Shown here: positions 21,090 through 34,535 of the stretch, one piece after another | Layout: the number at the start of each line of letters is the position of its first letter | Numbering within the stretch: the first letter of the stretch is position 1 | Assembly (NCBI GenBank): GCA_030142905.1 | Contig: JASJOG010000613.1 | Span: forward strand, 24,767-88,766 | From: Heliopora coerulea | Taxonomy: Eukaryota; Cnidaria; Anthozoa; Scleralcyonacea; Helioporidae | DNA: 64,000 nt | Direction: 5' to 3' | The notes under the pieces: model-generated | What the model saw: only the letters and a program-made list of their open reading frames with translations | What the model was told of the DNA's origin: nothing | Databases searched by the model: none | Made by a program: the position numbers and the translations under genes

Positions 21090-21690
21090 ATGCCGTTAAA
21101 TGTTAACTTCCATCTGGCTTTATCGGGGTTGGGTAGAGTTACTGATTCGCTTTGGCTTACTTTGCATGGTTAGACGGACATTTAAAGACTTTTCGTCGAA
21201 ATACACTGTAACAATGGTAGGTTAGCGAAGACCGCGTAATGTGAAAAACGAATTAAGTAGGGCTAAAGTTAAGAGGGAGGATGATATTGAAAAAGGGACG
21301 AGGAAGCGTAGTAAATCACGCTGCCAAATATGTACATTTTATCGGAGATCGTGCATACTTTATCAATTTTTGTTTTGATTGTGATTCAGCAGAAGTAGTT
21401 TACATTTTATCTTTTGAGATATGTCGTAAGATTTATGCTGGAAGTACTACCACGTCTTTCATGAAAGCTTTTGAATATCATGAGAATAGTGTTACAAGGT
21501 ATTGTGAAGGACAGAGGGTTATACCGGGTGAAGAATCGTACGTACATTCTTTAGAACCAGGTCATAATGGAATTGATGATATGCTTGTCAAAATTATTGA
21601 GAAAATCGATGTGAGTGAACGAATTAGAGAAGAATAATTTTGGGGTTTATGAACTGATCGCGGTTATTTCTCAGGTGTTGAACCAGAGGA
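21090..21690 (+). pseudogene. PLE-E linker and GIY-YIG remnant, unit 1
   Basis: This is a second PLE family in the same unit. A linker can be followed across frames (LNFHPALSGLGR-like, then NELSRAKVKRED, then a CQICTF knuckle). The endonuclease frame (21281-21637) has DCDSAEVVYILS, KIYAGSTTTSF, YHENSVTRY, GQRVIPGEESYVH, VKIIEKIDVSE and then breaks before the REGFW equivalent. The CxxC partner cysteine and the helix arginine are lost. A frameshift sits at TTTTATCGGAGATCG; copy 5 lacks it. Confidence 0.82.
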
Positions 21691-22582
21691 ACTTCTTAGG
21701 AGTATGTTTTGTTTTTGCTATTCCGGGGTCGTCGATAATTAAGATAATAATTAAGAAAAGTAGACAGCAACGGATTGGTGAAAAGATGCTTGAATCCTGT
21801 GGTAAAACAATGCTCGACCAGAAAGATGTGAATGGCATCTTTGGGCTTCAGAGTGCTTAGATATCTTGTTGGAAAGTGTGGTTTTCGTCATTGCCAGTTG
21901 CTTTATTCTACGAATGCGGTATACGGCACGGTGAGAATTATTAATTCTACGAAGACGATTCGTTGAACGGTTAAACTGTGAATTTGAACTTCGACTTAGT
22001 GACGGCAGCAACGGCTTTGTATAAATACGAAGCATCAGTTGTTAAAATACATGTAAAAAGTCCCATGAATTGGGATCATCACAACAGTGATGTCTACGTG
22101 ATTTGGCATGTTAATGACACCGTGACAAAATTAAGTTCTTATTTAAAGAAATTTTATGATTTTTTACCATTCTGGATTTTAGTATTCCTCAACACGAGAC
22201 GGTGTAACAGAAGTCCCAATTTGAAAGGTAAGGTTAATATTGTTTGTGAAATAAAAACAACTGTGTATATGCATAATTGTAATTGATGGGAAGTTTTACA
22301 GAGTTTAGTGTATGTGCCATTGTAATTGTAACGTAATTATACTTAACTAGTTGTGGTATAGGATTCTTGAATTTAACCTAAACTTTCAGGAAGTCAAATA
22401 GATGTATATGCATATACATATGTATATGTATGGGTATAAGTATAAGTATAGGTATAGGGATACGTATAGGTATATGTACAGGTAAAATTTTAAAAAGCCC
22501 GCTCGACATAAAGTTAATATTCTTGTATATCCTCAAAAAACTTGATTGAAAAAAACAACAATAAAAAAAAAGGAAACAAAAC

Positions 22583-23940
22583 ATGCTACGTTTCGGGGAG
22601 CAGCCCGTTCGTCTGGAACTGAAAATGTCAAAAGATAGAGTGGAGATTCCAATGGAGTATAGTTTGAATTTAGCGAAGTTTATATTGGAGAGCAATAATT
22701 TTGAATTTAATGTAAGGGTTTATCGGCAAAAGTTAGGAACGGCGATAGGGATAAAGTTTGCTGCGCTCTTTGCGAATATTTTCATGGGCAGTTTTGAAAG
22801 ATCTTTTCTCGAGAGCCGTAGCAATAATTCGTGGGTTTGGTAGTGGTTCTTGGATGATGTTTTTATGATATTGCTTCATGGAAGAGAAAAATTAGATGAG
22901 TTTTTGGGGGCGTTGAATTGATGCCATGAATCAGTGAAGTTTGCGAGAGAGGTTGTTTTCGAGAAAATGTAATTTTAAATGTTACTATTAGTGTCAGTGT
23001 CGGAAAGTTTAGTAGCGATGTTTATGAGAAACCGAAGGCTACACATCAGTGCTTAAATTTTAAATCTTGTCATCCACCACATGTTAAGAAAGCGATCCCA
23101 TAATGTTAGGCGTTGAGATTAAAGGGAATTTAAGACTGGGAAGATGTTTAGAAGTTTAGGGTAGAAGAATTAAAAGGGTTTTTGATGAAAAGGGAGTATA
23201 AGAGGAGTTTTGTGGACAAGCAGACTGGTCGGGTAAATTGTCGTGATTGAGAGGGTTTACGTAAGGGTATAGAAAAGAGAAATTTGTATAGGTGTGATAG
23301 ATTGGTTTTGGTTTTGGACTTTCACCCTGCACGTCTGGCCGTGCAGGGAATCGTTCGGGAATTAAAGGCTTTGGTTGAGTTGGTACCTGCGTATAGAAAG
23401 CTTCTTCCTGTAGTTACAAGGTTAAGGTTTGAACTAACAAAGAGTCTAAAAGATGTTTTGGTGAGGGCAAAATTAGAACCATTAGAAGAGCGAGTCAGAG
23501 GAATGTTTTGGTGTAGAAAGGCCAAATGTAAGGTTTGTGAATTTGTTGAAGCGGGACCTCTTTTTATGGATAAAGTATAGAAACGGTACTTCCATGTCAA
23601 TCATTGTTTTTATTGTGATTCTCAAGGAGTTAAATGTTTGATAACATGCGAAACATGTGGGAAACAATGTGTCGGGAACAGGATAACAGTATCGAGTTTA
23701 AGGTTTAATAACCATAAGAGTTCCCTGAGACAATATGAGAGAGGTCAGAGAGGAATATCTGGTGAACATCTGTATGCCGATGTTTACGGAGATGGGCATA
23801 TTTGTGTTAGGGATGTGTCGGTTCAAATCATCGATGTTACTGACGTGAGAGATCCGGCACTAAGGGAAGGCTTTTGGATTGAGAAATTGAAATGTTATGC
23901 TCCCATGGGATTGAATTTAATGACAGTTTTAAAGTTATGA
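22583..23940 (+). pseudogene. PLE-D, unit 2
   Basis: Same structure and same stops as in unit 1, including the TAG just before the FLDD motif and the Y-to-C change in the endonuclease. The hammerhead-like motif is at 24000-24027. Confidence 0.86.
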
Positions 23941-24148
23941 TAAATTATTGTAGAACTGTGTGAGGTATTTTAGGACTGTATGATTTTACAATTTCGTTGC
24001 TGACGAAGGGGCTGGTCACCGAAACGTAGTTTTTGTTCTCTAATCAAGGTTTTTGAATATATATATATGTATAGGTATGTTCGATAGTAGACTATGGCAT
24101 TTACACTGGACCGATAACTGTTAAGTGGATAATTTTGAAAGAGGAAAA

Positions 24149-24850
24149 TAGTAATAGGCATTACCACCATTGTGTATATGCTGAACTCGTGGCCATACTC
24201 TTGGCAACGGCGTCGGTAGCTCAGTTGGCAGAACTTCGGTTCGGTTCGTAGGCTTGTGACCCAATGTTGCATTTTTCGGAAGAGGTCGCGGTTGAGTCTT
24301 AAAAAAAATGTCCAGAAACTCGAGATATTCCTCGTTCAAAATTGTCAACTTATAACAGTTAGCGGTCTAGTGTAAATACCATAATGTTCTATCAAGTATA
24401 CCCTTCACTTAATCGCCATTACCATCAATTATATACGGTATACTGAACTTGTGGCGATGCTCTTGGCAACGGCGTCGGTAGCTGAGTTGGCAGAACTTCG
24501 GTTCGGTTCGTAGGCTGGTGACCCAATGTTGCATTTTTCGCAAGAGGTCGCGGTTGAGTCTTAAAAAAAATGTCCAGAAACTCGAGATATTCCTCGTTCA
24601 AAATTGTCAACTTATTACAGTTAGCGGTCTAGTGTAAATACCATAATGTTCTATCGAGTATGCCCTTCACTTAATCGCCATTACCACCATTATATACTGT
24701 ATACTGAACTTGTGGCCATGCTCTTGGCAAGGGCCTCCGTAACTCAGTTGGCAGAGCATCGCACTAGATTCGCAAAGTGGCGTGTTGGGTTCCCAGGCGA
24801 ATGGCCCAATGCAGCATTTTACGGAACAGGTCCCTGTTGGGTCTTAAAAA
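24149..24850 (+). repeat. S2 tRNA-like cluster, unit 2
   Basis: Three tRNA-like repeats as in unit 1; the third has one base change in the segment after the B-box relative (GGTCCCTGTT instead of GGTCCCGGTT). Confidence 0.8.
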
Positions 24851-24970
24851 GATATGCAGACACTCTACATGTATATATAAATACATGTATATGTATGTGT
24901 AGGTATAGATATATGTATGCGTATATATGTATATTAATCAAGAACGTACTTTATTTTCTACGTTTTCGAA

Positions 24971-25270
24971 TCATGCCCTCTTAACAAGGAGCACGAGTAT
25001 AGAAGATTCTAAAACCTTATAAGCAGTCCGTTCCCATGTACACTGGTGGATGAGCAGTGCATAGCAAAATCCTCCTCTTGTAATTGGTTCATTTACGTCA
25101 GTTTTGTGTATAATTTCTACAAGCACATGATCAATACTGATATGTCCTAAATAAAAAAAAATGTCTGTATGGTTGCTGACCCGGTAAATCCCTCTGTTCT
25201 GAACATACCTGGTAACTGTACTGTTGGTGTAATTAAAAATTTTTGTGAAAGAAACTAGGGAATAGTACAT
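24971..25270 (-). pseudogene. PLE-F antisense fragment, unit 2
   Basis: Same fragment as in unit 1. A one-base change in the A-run near 25155 alters the upstream frame, so the open stretch is longer (to 25270), but only the VEIIHKTDVNEP part is PLE-like. Confidence 0.68.
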
Positions 25271-25457
25271 GGATAGGCAGTTCGATTGAGAAGAATTTGC
25301 AATTCAGATGAAATGTGTCAATAAAGACAGTGCGGTTTCGGGAGATTTTATGAAGTGGGATTTTCAACGTAAATTTGGTGAATCGCAATTTCCAAGGGCT
25401 AGAATAAAAAGTAGAGATTCTTGTTTTTCAGAAAACGAGAAAGAAATCTAAGAGAGA

Positions 25458-26058
25458 ATGCCGTTAAATGTTAACTTCCATCTGGCTTTATCGGGGTTGG
25501 GTAGAGTTACTGATTCGCTTTGGCTTACTTTGCATGGTTAGACGGACATTTAAAGACTTTTCGTCGAAATACACTGTAACAATGGTAGGTTAGCGAAGAC
25601 CGCGTAATGTGAAAAACGAATTAAGTAGGGCTAAAGTTAAGAGGGAGGATGATATTGAAAAAGGGACGAGGAAGCGTAGTAAATCACGCTGCCAAATATG
25701 TACATTTTATCGGAGATCGTGCATACTTTATCAATTTTTGTTTTGATTGTGATTCAGCAGAAGTAGTTTACATTTTATCTTTTGAGATATGTCGTAAGAT
25801 TTATGCTGGAAGTACTACCACGTCTTTCATGAAAGCTTTTGAATATCATGAGAATAGTGTTACAAGGTATTGTGAAGGACAGAGGGTTATACCGGGTGAA
25901 GAATCGTACGTACATTCTTTAGAACCAGGTCATAATGGAATTGATGATATGCTTGTCAAAATTATTGAGAAAATCGATGTGAGTGAACGAATTAGAGAAG
26001 AATAATTTTGGGGTTTATGAACTGATCGCGGTTATTTCTCAGGTGTTGAACCAGAGGA
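25458..26058 (+). pseudogene. PLE-E, unit 2
   Basis: Identical in layout to unit 1, with the same frameshift before the endonuclease frame (25649-26005). Confidence 0.8.
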
Positions 26059-26949
26059 ACTTCTTAGGAGTATGTTTTGTTTTTGCTATTCCGGGGTCGT
26101 CGATAATTAAGATAATAATTAAGAAAAGTAGACAGCAACGGATTGGTGAAAAGATGCTTGAATCCTGTGGTAAAACAATGCTCGACCAGAAAGATGTGAA
26201 TGGCATCTTTGGGCTTCAGAGTGCTTAGATATCTTGTTGGAAAGTGTGGTTTTCGTCATTGCCAGTTGCTTTATTCTACGAATGCGGTATACGGCACGGT
26301 GAGAATTATTAATTCTACGAAGACGATTCGTTGAACGGTTAAACTGTGAATTTGAACTTCGACTTAGTGACGGCAGCAACGGCTTTGTATAAATACGAAG
26401 CATCAGTTGTTAAAATACATGTAAAAAGTCCCATGAATTGGGATCATCACAACAGTGATGTCTACGTGATTTGGCATGTTAATGACACCGTGACAAAATT
26501 AAGTTCTTATTTAAAGAAATTTTCTGATCTTTTACCATTCTGGATTTTAGTATTCCTCAACACGAGACGGTGTAACAGAAGTCCCAATTTGAAAGGTAAG
26601 GTTAATATTGTTTGTGAAATAAAAACAACTGTGTATATGCATAATTGTAATTGATGGGAAGTTTTACAGAGTTTAGTGTATGTGCCATTGTAATTGTAAC
26701 GTAATTATACTTAACTAGTTGTGGTATAGGATTCTTGAATTTAACCTAAACTTTCAGGAAGTCAAATAGATGTATATGCATATACATATGTATATGTATG
26801 GGTATAAGTATAAGTATAGGTATAGGGATACGTATAGGTATATGTACAGGTAAAATTTTAAAAAGCCCGCTCGACATAAAGTTAATATTCTTGTATATCC
26901 TCAAAAAACTTGATTGAAAAAAACAACAATAAAAAAAAGGAAACAAAAC

Positions 26950-28307
26950 ATGCTACGTTTCGGGGAGCAGCCCGTTCGTCTGGAACTGAAAATGTCAAAA
27001 GATAGAGTGGAGATTCCAATGGAGTATAGTTTGAATTTAGCGAAGTTTATATTGGAGAGCAATAATTTTGAATTTAATGTAAGGGTTTATCGGCAAAAGT
27101 TAGGAACGGCGATAGGGATAAAGTTTGCTGCGCTCTTTGCGAATATTTTCATGGGCAGTTTTGAAAGATCTTTTCTCGAGAGCCGTAGCAATAATTCGTG
27201 GGTTTGGTAGTGGTTCTTGGATGATGTTTTTATGATATTGCTTCATGGAAGAGAAAAATTAGATGAGTTTTTGGGGGCGTTGAATTGATGCCATGAATCA
27301 GTGAAGTTTGCGAGAGAGGTTGTTTTCGAGAAAATGTAATTTTAAATGTTACTATTAGTGTCAGTGTCGGAAAGTTTAGTAGCGATGTTTATGAGAAACC
27401 GAAGGCTACACATCAGTGCTTAAATTTTAAATCTTGTCATCCACCACATGTTAAGAAAGCGATCCCATAATGTTAGGCGTTGAGATTAAAGGGAATTTAA
27501 GACTGGGAAGATGTTTAGAAGTTTAGGGTAGAAGAATTAAAAGGGTTTTTGATGAAAAGGGAGTATAAGAGGAGTTTTGTGGACAAGCAGACTGGTCGGG
27601 TAAATTGTCGTGATTGAGAGGGTTTACGTAAGGGTATAGAAAAGAGAAATTTGTATAGGTGTGATAGATTGGTTTTGGTTTTGGACTTTCACCCTGCACG
27701 TCTGGCCGTGCAGGGAATCGTTCGGGAATTAAAGGCTTTGGTTGAGTTGGTACCTGCGTATAGAAAGCTTCTTCCTGTAGTTACAAGGTTAAGGTTTGAA
27801 CTAACAAAGAGTCTAAAAGATGTTTTGGTGAGGGCAAAATTAGAACCATTAGAAGAGCGAGTCAGAGGAATGTTTTGGTGTAGAAAGGCCAAATGTAAGG
27901 TTTGTGAATTTGTTGAAGCGGGACCTCTTTTTATGGATAAAGTATAGAAACGGTACTTCCATGTCAATCATTGTTTTTATTGTGATTCTCAAGGAGTTAA
28001 ATGTTTGATAACATGCGAAACATGTGGGAAACAATGTGTCGGGAACAGGATAACAGTATCGAGTTTAAGGTTTAATAACCATAAGAGTTCCCTGAGACAA
28101 TATGAGAGAGGTCAGAGAGGAATATCTGGTGAACATCTGTATGCCGATGTTTACGGAGATGGGCATATTTGTGTTAGGGATGTGTCGGTTCAAATCATCG
28201 ATGTTACTGACGTGAGAGATCCGGCACTAAGGGAAGGCTTTTGGATTGAGAAATTGAAATGTTATGCTCCCATGGGATTGAATTTAATGACAGTTTTAAA
28301 GTTATGA
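26950..28307 (+). pseudogene. PLE-D, unit 3
   Basis: Same structure and disabling changes as in unit 1. The hammerhead-like motif starts at 28367. Confidence 0.86.
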
Positions 28308-28516
28308 TAAATTATTGTAGAACTGTGTGAGGTATTTTAGGACTGTATGATTTTACAATTTCGTTGCTGACGAAGGGGCTGGTCACCGAAACGTAGTTTT
28401 TGTTCTCTAATCAAGGTTTTTGAATATATATATATGTATAGGTATGTTCGATAGTAGACTATGGCATTTACACTGGACCGATAACTGTTAAGTGGATAAT
28501 TTTGAAAGAGGAAAAT

Positions 28517-29218
28517 AGTAATAGGCATTACCACCATTGTGTATATGCTGAACTCGTGGCCATACTCTTGGCAACGGCGTCGGTAGCTCAGTTGGCAGAA
28601 CTTCGGTTCGGTTCGTAGGCTTGTGACCCAATGTTGCATTTTTCGGAAGAGGTCGCGGTTGAGTCTTAAAAAAAATGTCCAGAAACTCGAGATATTCCTC
28701 GTTCAAAATTGTCAACTTATAACAGTTAGCGGTCTAGTGTAAATACCATAATGTTCTATCAAGTATACCCTTCACTTAATCGCCATTACCATCAATTATA
28801 TACGGTATACTGAACTTGTGGCGATGCTCTTGGCAACGGCGTCGGTAGCTGAGTTGGCAGAACTTCGGTTCGGTTCGTAGGCTGGTGACCCAATGTTGCA
28901 TTTTTCGCAAGAGGTCGCGGTTGAGTCTTAAAAAAAATGTCCAGAAACTCGAGATATTCCTCGTTCAAAATTGTCAACTTATTACAGTTAGCGGTCTAGT
29001 GTAAATACCATAATGTTCTATCGAGTATGCCCTTCACTTAATCGCCATTACCACCATTATATACTGTATACTGAACTTGTGGCCATGCTCTTGGCAAGGG
29101 CCTCCGTAACTCAGTTGGCAGAGCATCGCACTAGATTCGCAAAGTGGCGTGTTGGGTTCCCAGGCGAATGGCCCAATGCAGCATTTTACGGAACAGGTCC
29201 CTGTTGGGTCTTAAAAAG
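28517..29218 (+). repeat. S2 tRNA-like cluster, unit 3
   Basis: Three tRNA-like repeats, as in units 1 and 2. Confidence 0.8.
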
Positions 29219-29337
29219 ATATGCAGACACTCTACATGTATATATAAATACATGTATATGTATGTGTAGGTATAGATATATGTATGCGTATATATGTATA
29301 TTAATCAAGAACGTACTTTATTTTCTACGTTTTCGAA

Positions 29338-29574
29338 TCATGCCCTCTTAACAAGGAGCACGAGTATAGAAGATTCTAAAACCTTATAAGCAGTCCGTTC
29401 CCATGTACACTGGTGGATGAGCAGTGCATAGCAAAATCCTCCCCTTGTAATTGGTTCATTTACGTCAGTTTTGTGTATAATTTCTACAAGCACATGATCA
29501 ATACTGATATGTCCTAAATAAAAAAAAAATGTCTGTATGGTTGCTGACCCGGTAAATCCCTCTGTTCTGAACAT
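29338..29574 (-). pseudogene. PLE-F antisense fragment, unit 3
   Basis: Same short antisense endonuclease C-terminal piece as in unit 1. Confidence 0.68.
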
Positions 29575-29825
29575 ACCTGGTAACTGTACTGTTGGTGTAA
29601 TTAAAAATTTTTGTGAAAGAAACTAGGGAATAGTACATGGATAGGCAGTTCGATTGAGAAGAATTTGCAATTCAGATGAAATGTGTCAATAAAGACAGTG
29701 CGGTTTCGGGAGATTTTATGAAGTGGGATTTTCAACGTAAATTTGGTGAATCGCAATTTCCAAGGGCTAGAATAAAAAGTAGAGATTCTTGTTTTTCAGA
29801 AAACGAGAAAGAAATCTAAGAGAGA

Positions 29826-30426
29826 ATGCCGTTAAATGTTAACTTCCATCTGGCTTTATCGGGGTTGGGTAGAGTTACTGATTCGCTTTGGCTTACTTTG
29901 CATGGTTAGACGGACATTTAAAGACTTTTCGTCGAAATACACTGTAACAATGGTAGGTTAGCGAAGACCGCGTAATGTGAAAAACGAATTAAGTAGGGCT
30001 AAAGTTAAGAGGGAGGATGATATTGAAAAAGGGACGAGGAAGCGTAGTAAATCACGCTGCCAAATATGTACATTTTATCGGAGATCGTGCATACTTTATC
30101 AATTTTTGTTTTGATTGTGATTCAGCAGAAGTAGTTTACATTTTATCTTTTGAGATATGTCGTAAGATTTATGCTGGAAGTACTACCACGTCTTTCATGA
30201 AAGCTTTTGAATATCATGAGAATAGTGTTACAAGGTATTGTGAAGGACAGAGGGTTATACCGGGTGAAGAATCGTACGTACATTCTTTAGAACCAGGTCA
30301 TAATGGAATTGATGATATGCTTGTCAAAATTATTGAGAAAATCGATGTGAGTGAACGAATTAGAGAAGAATAATTTTGGGGTTTATGAACTGATCGCGGT
30401 TATTTCCCAGATGTTGAACCAGAGGA
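29826..30426 (+). pseudogene. PLE-E, unit 3
   Basis: Same layout and frameshift as in unit 1; the endonuclease frame is 30017-30373. Confidence 0.8.
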
Positions 30427-31315
30427 ACTTCTTAGGAGTATGTTTTGTTTTTGCTATGCAATGGTCGATAATTAAGATAATAATTAAGAAAAGTAGACAG
30501 CAACGGATTGGTGAAAAGATGCTTGAATCTTGTGGTAAAACAATGCTCCACCAGAAAGATGTGAAAGGCATCTTTGGGCTTCAGAGTGCTTAGATATCTT
30601 GTTGGAAAGTGTGGTTTTCGTCATTGCCAGTTGCTTTATTCTACGAATGCGGTATACGGCACGGTGAGAATTATTAATTCTACGAAGGCGATTCGTTGAA
30701 CGGTTAAACTGTGAATTTGAACTTCGACTTAGTGACGGCAGCAACGGCTTTGTATAAATACGAAGCATCAGTTGTTCAAATACATGTAAAAAGTCCCATG
30801 AATTGGGATCATCACAACAGTGATGTCTACGTGATTTGGCATGTTAACGACACCGTGACAAAATTAAGTTCCTATTTAAAAAAATTTTCTGATCTTTTAC
30901 CATTCTGGATTTTAGTATTCCTCAACACGAGACGGTGTAACAGAAGTCCCAATTTGAAAGGTAAGGTTAATATTGTTTGTGAAATATAAACAACTGTGTA
31001 TATGCATAATTGTAATTGATGGGAAGTTTTACAGAGTTTAGTGCATGTGCCATTGTAATTGTAACGTAATTATACTTAACTAGTTGTGGTATAGGATTCT
31101 TGAATTTAACCTAAACTTTCAGGAAGTCAAATAGATGTATATGCATATACATATGTATATGTATGGGTATAAGTATAAGTATAGGTATAGGGATACGTAT
31201 AGGTATATGTACAGGTAAAATTTTAAAAAGCCCGCTCGACATAAAGTTAATATTCTTGTATATTTTCAAAAAACTTGATTGAAAAAAACAACAATAAAAA
31301 AAAAGGAAACAAAAC

Positions 31316-32673
31316 ATGCTACGTTTCGGGGAGCAGCCCGTTCGTCTGGAACTGAAAATGTCAAAAGATAGAGTGGAGATTCCAATGGAGTATAGTTTGA
31401 ATTTAGTGAAGTTTATATTGGAGAGCAATAATTTTGAATTTAATGTAAGGGTTTATCGGCAAAAGTTAGGAACGGCGATAGGGATAAAGTTTGCTGCGCT
31501 CTTTGCGAATATTTTCATGGGCAGTTTTGAAAGATCTTTTCTCGAGAGCCGTAGCAATAATTCGTGGGTTTGGTAGTGCTTCTTGGATGATGTATTTATG
31601 ATATTGCTTCATGGAAGAGAAAAATGAGATGAGTTTTTGGGGGCTTTGAATTGATGCCATGAATCAGTGAAGTTTGCGAGAGAGGTTGTTTTCGAGAAAA
31701 TGTAATTTTAAATGTTACGATTAGTGTCAGTGGCGGAAAGTTTAGCAGCGATGTTTATGAGAAACCGAAGGCTACACATCAGTGCTTAAATTTTAAATCT
31801 TGTCATCCACCACATGTTAAGAAAGCGATCCCATAATGTTAGGCGCTGAGGTTAAAGGGAATTTGAGACTGGGAAGATGTTTAGAAGTTTAGGGTAGAAG
31901 AATTAAAAGGGTTTTTGATGAAAAGGGAGTATAAGAGGAGTTTTGTGGACAAGCAGACTGGTCGGGTAAATTGTCGTGATTGAGAGGGTTTACGTAAGGG
32001 TATAGAAAAGAGAAATTTGTATAGGTGTGATAGATTGGTTTTGGTTTTGGACTTTCACCCTGCACGTCTGGCCGTGCAGGGAATCGTTCGGGAATTAAAG
32101 GCTTTGGTTGAGTTGGTACCTGCGTATAGAAAGCTTCTTCCTGTAGTTACAAGGTTAAGGTTTGAACTAACAAAGAGTCTAAAAGATGTTTTGGTGAGGG
32201 CAAAATTAGAACCATTACAAGAGCGAGTCAGAGGAATGTTTTGGTGTAGAAAGGCCAAATGTAAGGTTTGTGAATTTGTTGAAGCGGGACCTCTTTTTAT
32301 GGATAAAGTATAGAAACGGTACTTCCATGTCAATCATTGTTTTTATTGTGATTCTCAAGGAGTTAAATGTTTGATAACATGCGAAACATGTGGGAAACAA
32401 TGTGTCGGGAACAGGATAACAGTATCGAGTTTAAGGTTTAATAACCATAAGAGTTCCCTGAGACAATATGAGAGAGGTCAGAGAGGAATATCTGGTGAAC
32501 ATCTGTATGCCGATGTTTACGGAGATGGGCATATTTGTGTTAGGGATGTGTCGGTTCAAATCATCGATGTTACTGACGTGAGAGATCCGGCACTAAGGGA
32601 AGGCTTTTGGATTGAGAAATTGAAATGTTATGCTCCCATGGGATTGAATTTAATGACAGTTTTAAAGTTATGA
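31316..32673 (+). pseudogene. PLE-D, unit 4
   Basis: Same parts as in unit 1 with extra substitutions (TTAGTGAAG, a changed CTTCTTGGATGATG start of the FLDD segment, and Q for E in the linker). The Y-to-C change is shared. The hammerhead-like motif starts at 32733. Confidence 0.86.
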
Positions 32674-32885
32674 TAAATTATTGTAGAACTGTGTGAGGTA
32701 TTTTAGGACTGTATGATTTTACAATTTCGTTGCTGACGAAGGGGCTGGTCACCGAAACGTAGTTTTTGTTCTCTAATCAAGGTTTTTGAATATATATATA
32801 TATGTATAGGTATGTTCGATAGTAGACTATGGCATTTACACTGGACCGATAACTGTTAAGTGGATAATTTTGAAAGAGGAAAATA

Positions 32886-33325
32886 GTAATAGGCATTACC
32901 ACCATTGTGTATATGCTGAACTCGTGGCCATACTCTTGGCAACGGCGTCGGTAGCTCAGTTGGCAGAACTTCGGTTCGGTTCGTAGGCTTGTGACCCAAT
33001 GTTGCATTTTTCGGAAGAGGTCGCGGTTGAGTCTTAAAAAAAATGTCCAGAAACTCGAGATATTCCTCGTTCAAAATTGTCAACTTATTACAGTTAGCGG
33101 TCTAGTGTAAATACCATAATGTTCTCTCGAGTATGCCCTTCACTTAATCGCCATTACCACCATTATATACTGTATACTGAACTTGTGGCCATGCTCTTGG
33201 CAAGGGCCTCCGTAACTCAGTTGGCAGAGCATCGCACTAGATTCGCAAAGTGGCGTGTTGGGTTCCCAGGCGAATGGCCCAATGCAGCATTTTACGGAAC
33301 AGGTCCCGGTTGGGTCTTAAAAAGA
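32886..33325 (+). repeat. S2 tRNA-like cluster, unit 4 (two repeats)
   Basis: Only the first and third tRNA-like repeats remain; the middle one has been lost, as expected from recombination between the 262-bp repeats. Confidence 0.8.
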
Positions 33326-33443
33326 TATGCAGACACTCTACATGTATATATAAATACATGTATATGTATGTGTAGGTATAGATATATGTATGCGTATATA
33401 TGTATATTAATCAAGAACGTACTTTATTTTCTACGTTTTCGAA

Positions 33444-33680
33444 TCATGCCCTCTTAACAAGGAGCACGAGTATAGAAGATTCTAAAACCTTATAAGCAGT
33501 CCGTTCCCATGTACACTGGTGGATGAGCAGTGCATAGCAAAATCCTCCTTTTGTAATTGGTTCATTTACGTCAGTTTTGTGTATAATTTCTACAAGCACA
33601 TGATCAATACTGATATGTCCTAAATAAAAAAAAAATGTCTGTATGGTTGCTGACCCGGTAAATCCCTCTGTTCTGAACAT
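33444..33680 (-). pseudogene. PLE-F antisense fragment, unit 4
   Basis: As in unit 1, with K for R near the former catalytic segment (ITKGGF). Confidence 0.68.
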
Positions 33681-33934
33681 ACCTGGTAACTGTACTGTTG
33701 GTGTAATTAAAAATTTTTGTGAAAGAAACTAGGGAATAGTACATGGATAGGCAGTTCGATTGAGAAGAATTTGCAATTCAGATGAAATGTGTCAATAAAG
33801 ACAGTGCGGTTTCGGGAGATTTTATGAAGTGGGATTTTCTTCAACGTAAATTTGGTGAATCGCAATTTCCAAGGGCTAGAATAAAAAGTAGAGATTCTTG
33901 TTTTTCAGAAAACGAGAAAGAAATCTAAGAGAGA

Positions 33935-34535
33935 ATGCCGTTAAATGTTAACTTCCATCTGGCTTTATCGGGGTTGGGTAGAGTTACTGATTCGCTTTGG
34001 CTTACTTTGCATGGTTAGACGGACATTTAAAGACTTTTCGTCGAAATACACTGTAACAATGGTAGGTTAGCGAAGACCGCGTAATGTGAAAAACGAATTA
34101 AGTAGGGCTAAAGTTAAGAGGGAGGATGATATTGAAAAAGGGACGAGGAAGCGTAGTAAATCACGCTGCCAAATATGTACATTTTATCGGAGATCGTGCA
34201 TACTTTATCAATTTTTGTTTTGATTGTGATTCAGCAGAAGTAGTTTACATTTTATCTTTTGAGATATGTCGTAAGATTTATGCTGGAAGTACTACCACGT
34301 CTTTCATGAAAGCTTTTGAATATCATGAGAATAGTGTTACAAGGTATTGTGAAGGACAGAGGGTTATACCGGGTGAAGAATCGTACGTACATTCTTTAGA
34401 ACCAGGTCATAATGGAATTGATGATATGCTTGTCAAAATTATTGAGAAAATCGATGTGAGTGAACGAATTAGAGAAGAATAATTTTGGGGTTTATGAACT
34501 GATCGCGGTTATTTCTCAGGTGTTGAACCAGAGGA
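33935..34535 (+). pseudogene. PLE-E, unit 4
   Basis: Same layout and frameshift as in unit 1; the endonuclease frame is 34126-34482. A 3-bp insertion (TTTTCTTCAACG) lies upstream at about 33838. Confidence 0.8.

Larger units (their letters stand above)
17430..21797 (+). repeat. Composite tandem array, unit 1 (4,368 bp)
   Basis: This is the first of five head-to-tail copies. In order it holds a spacer with no recognised gene (17430-18010), a GTATA-rich microsatellite (18030-18115), PLE-D (18214-19660), two closely matched tRNA-like repeats and a third diverged one (19780-20480), a short ATGTATATA tract, an antisense PLE fragment (20602-20838), and PLE-E (21090-21690). Left-flank identity begins at TGTGG (17430). 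Unit starts are 17430, 21798, 26166, 30531 and 34643. It carries variant alpha at several diagnostic sites (CTCCACC at the start, GTGGCGG in PLE-D). Confidence 0.96.
21798..26165 (+). repeat. Composite tandem array, unit 2 (4,368 bp)
   Basis: This unit is nearly identical to unit 1 and the same length. It carries the beta variant at diagnostic sites (CTCGACC at the start, TTCTTATTTAAAG near 22137, GTGTCGG in PLE-D). The order of parts is unchanged. Confidence 0.96.
26166..30530 (+). repeat. Composite tandem array, unit 3 (4,365 bp)
   Basis: This unit is beta-type at its start (CTCGACC) and at TTCTTATTTAAAG, but switches to the alpha form a few bases later (TTTTCTGATCTTTTACC). Its last 130 bp differ from units 1, 2 and 4 (GCTATGCAATGG instead of GCTATTCCGGGG). 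Confidence 0.96.
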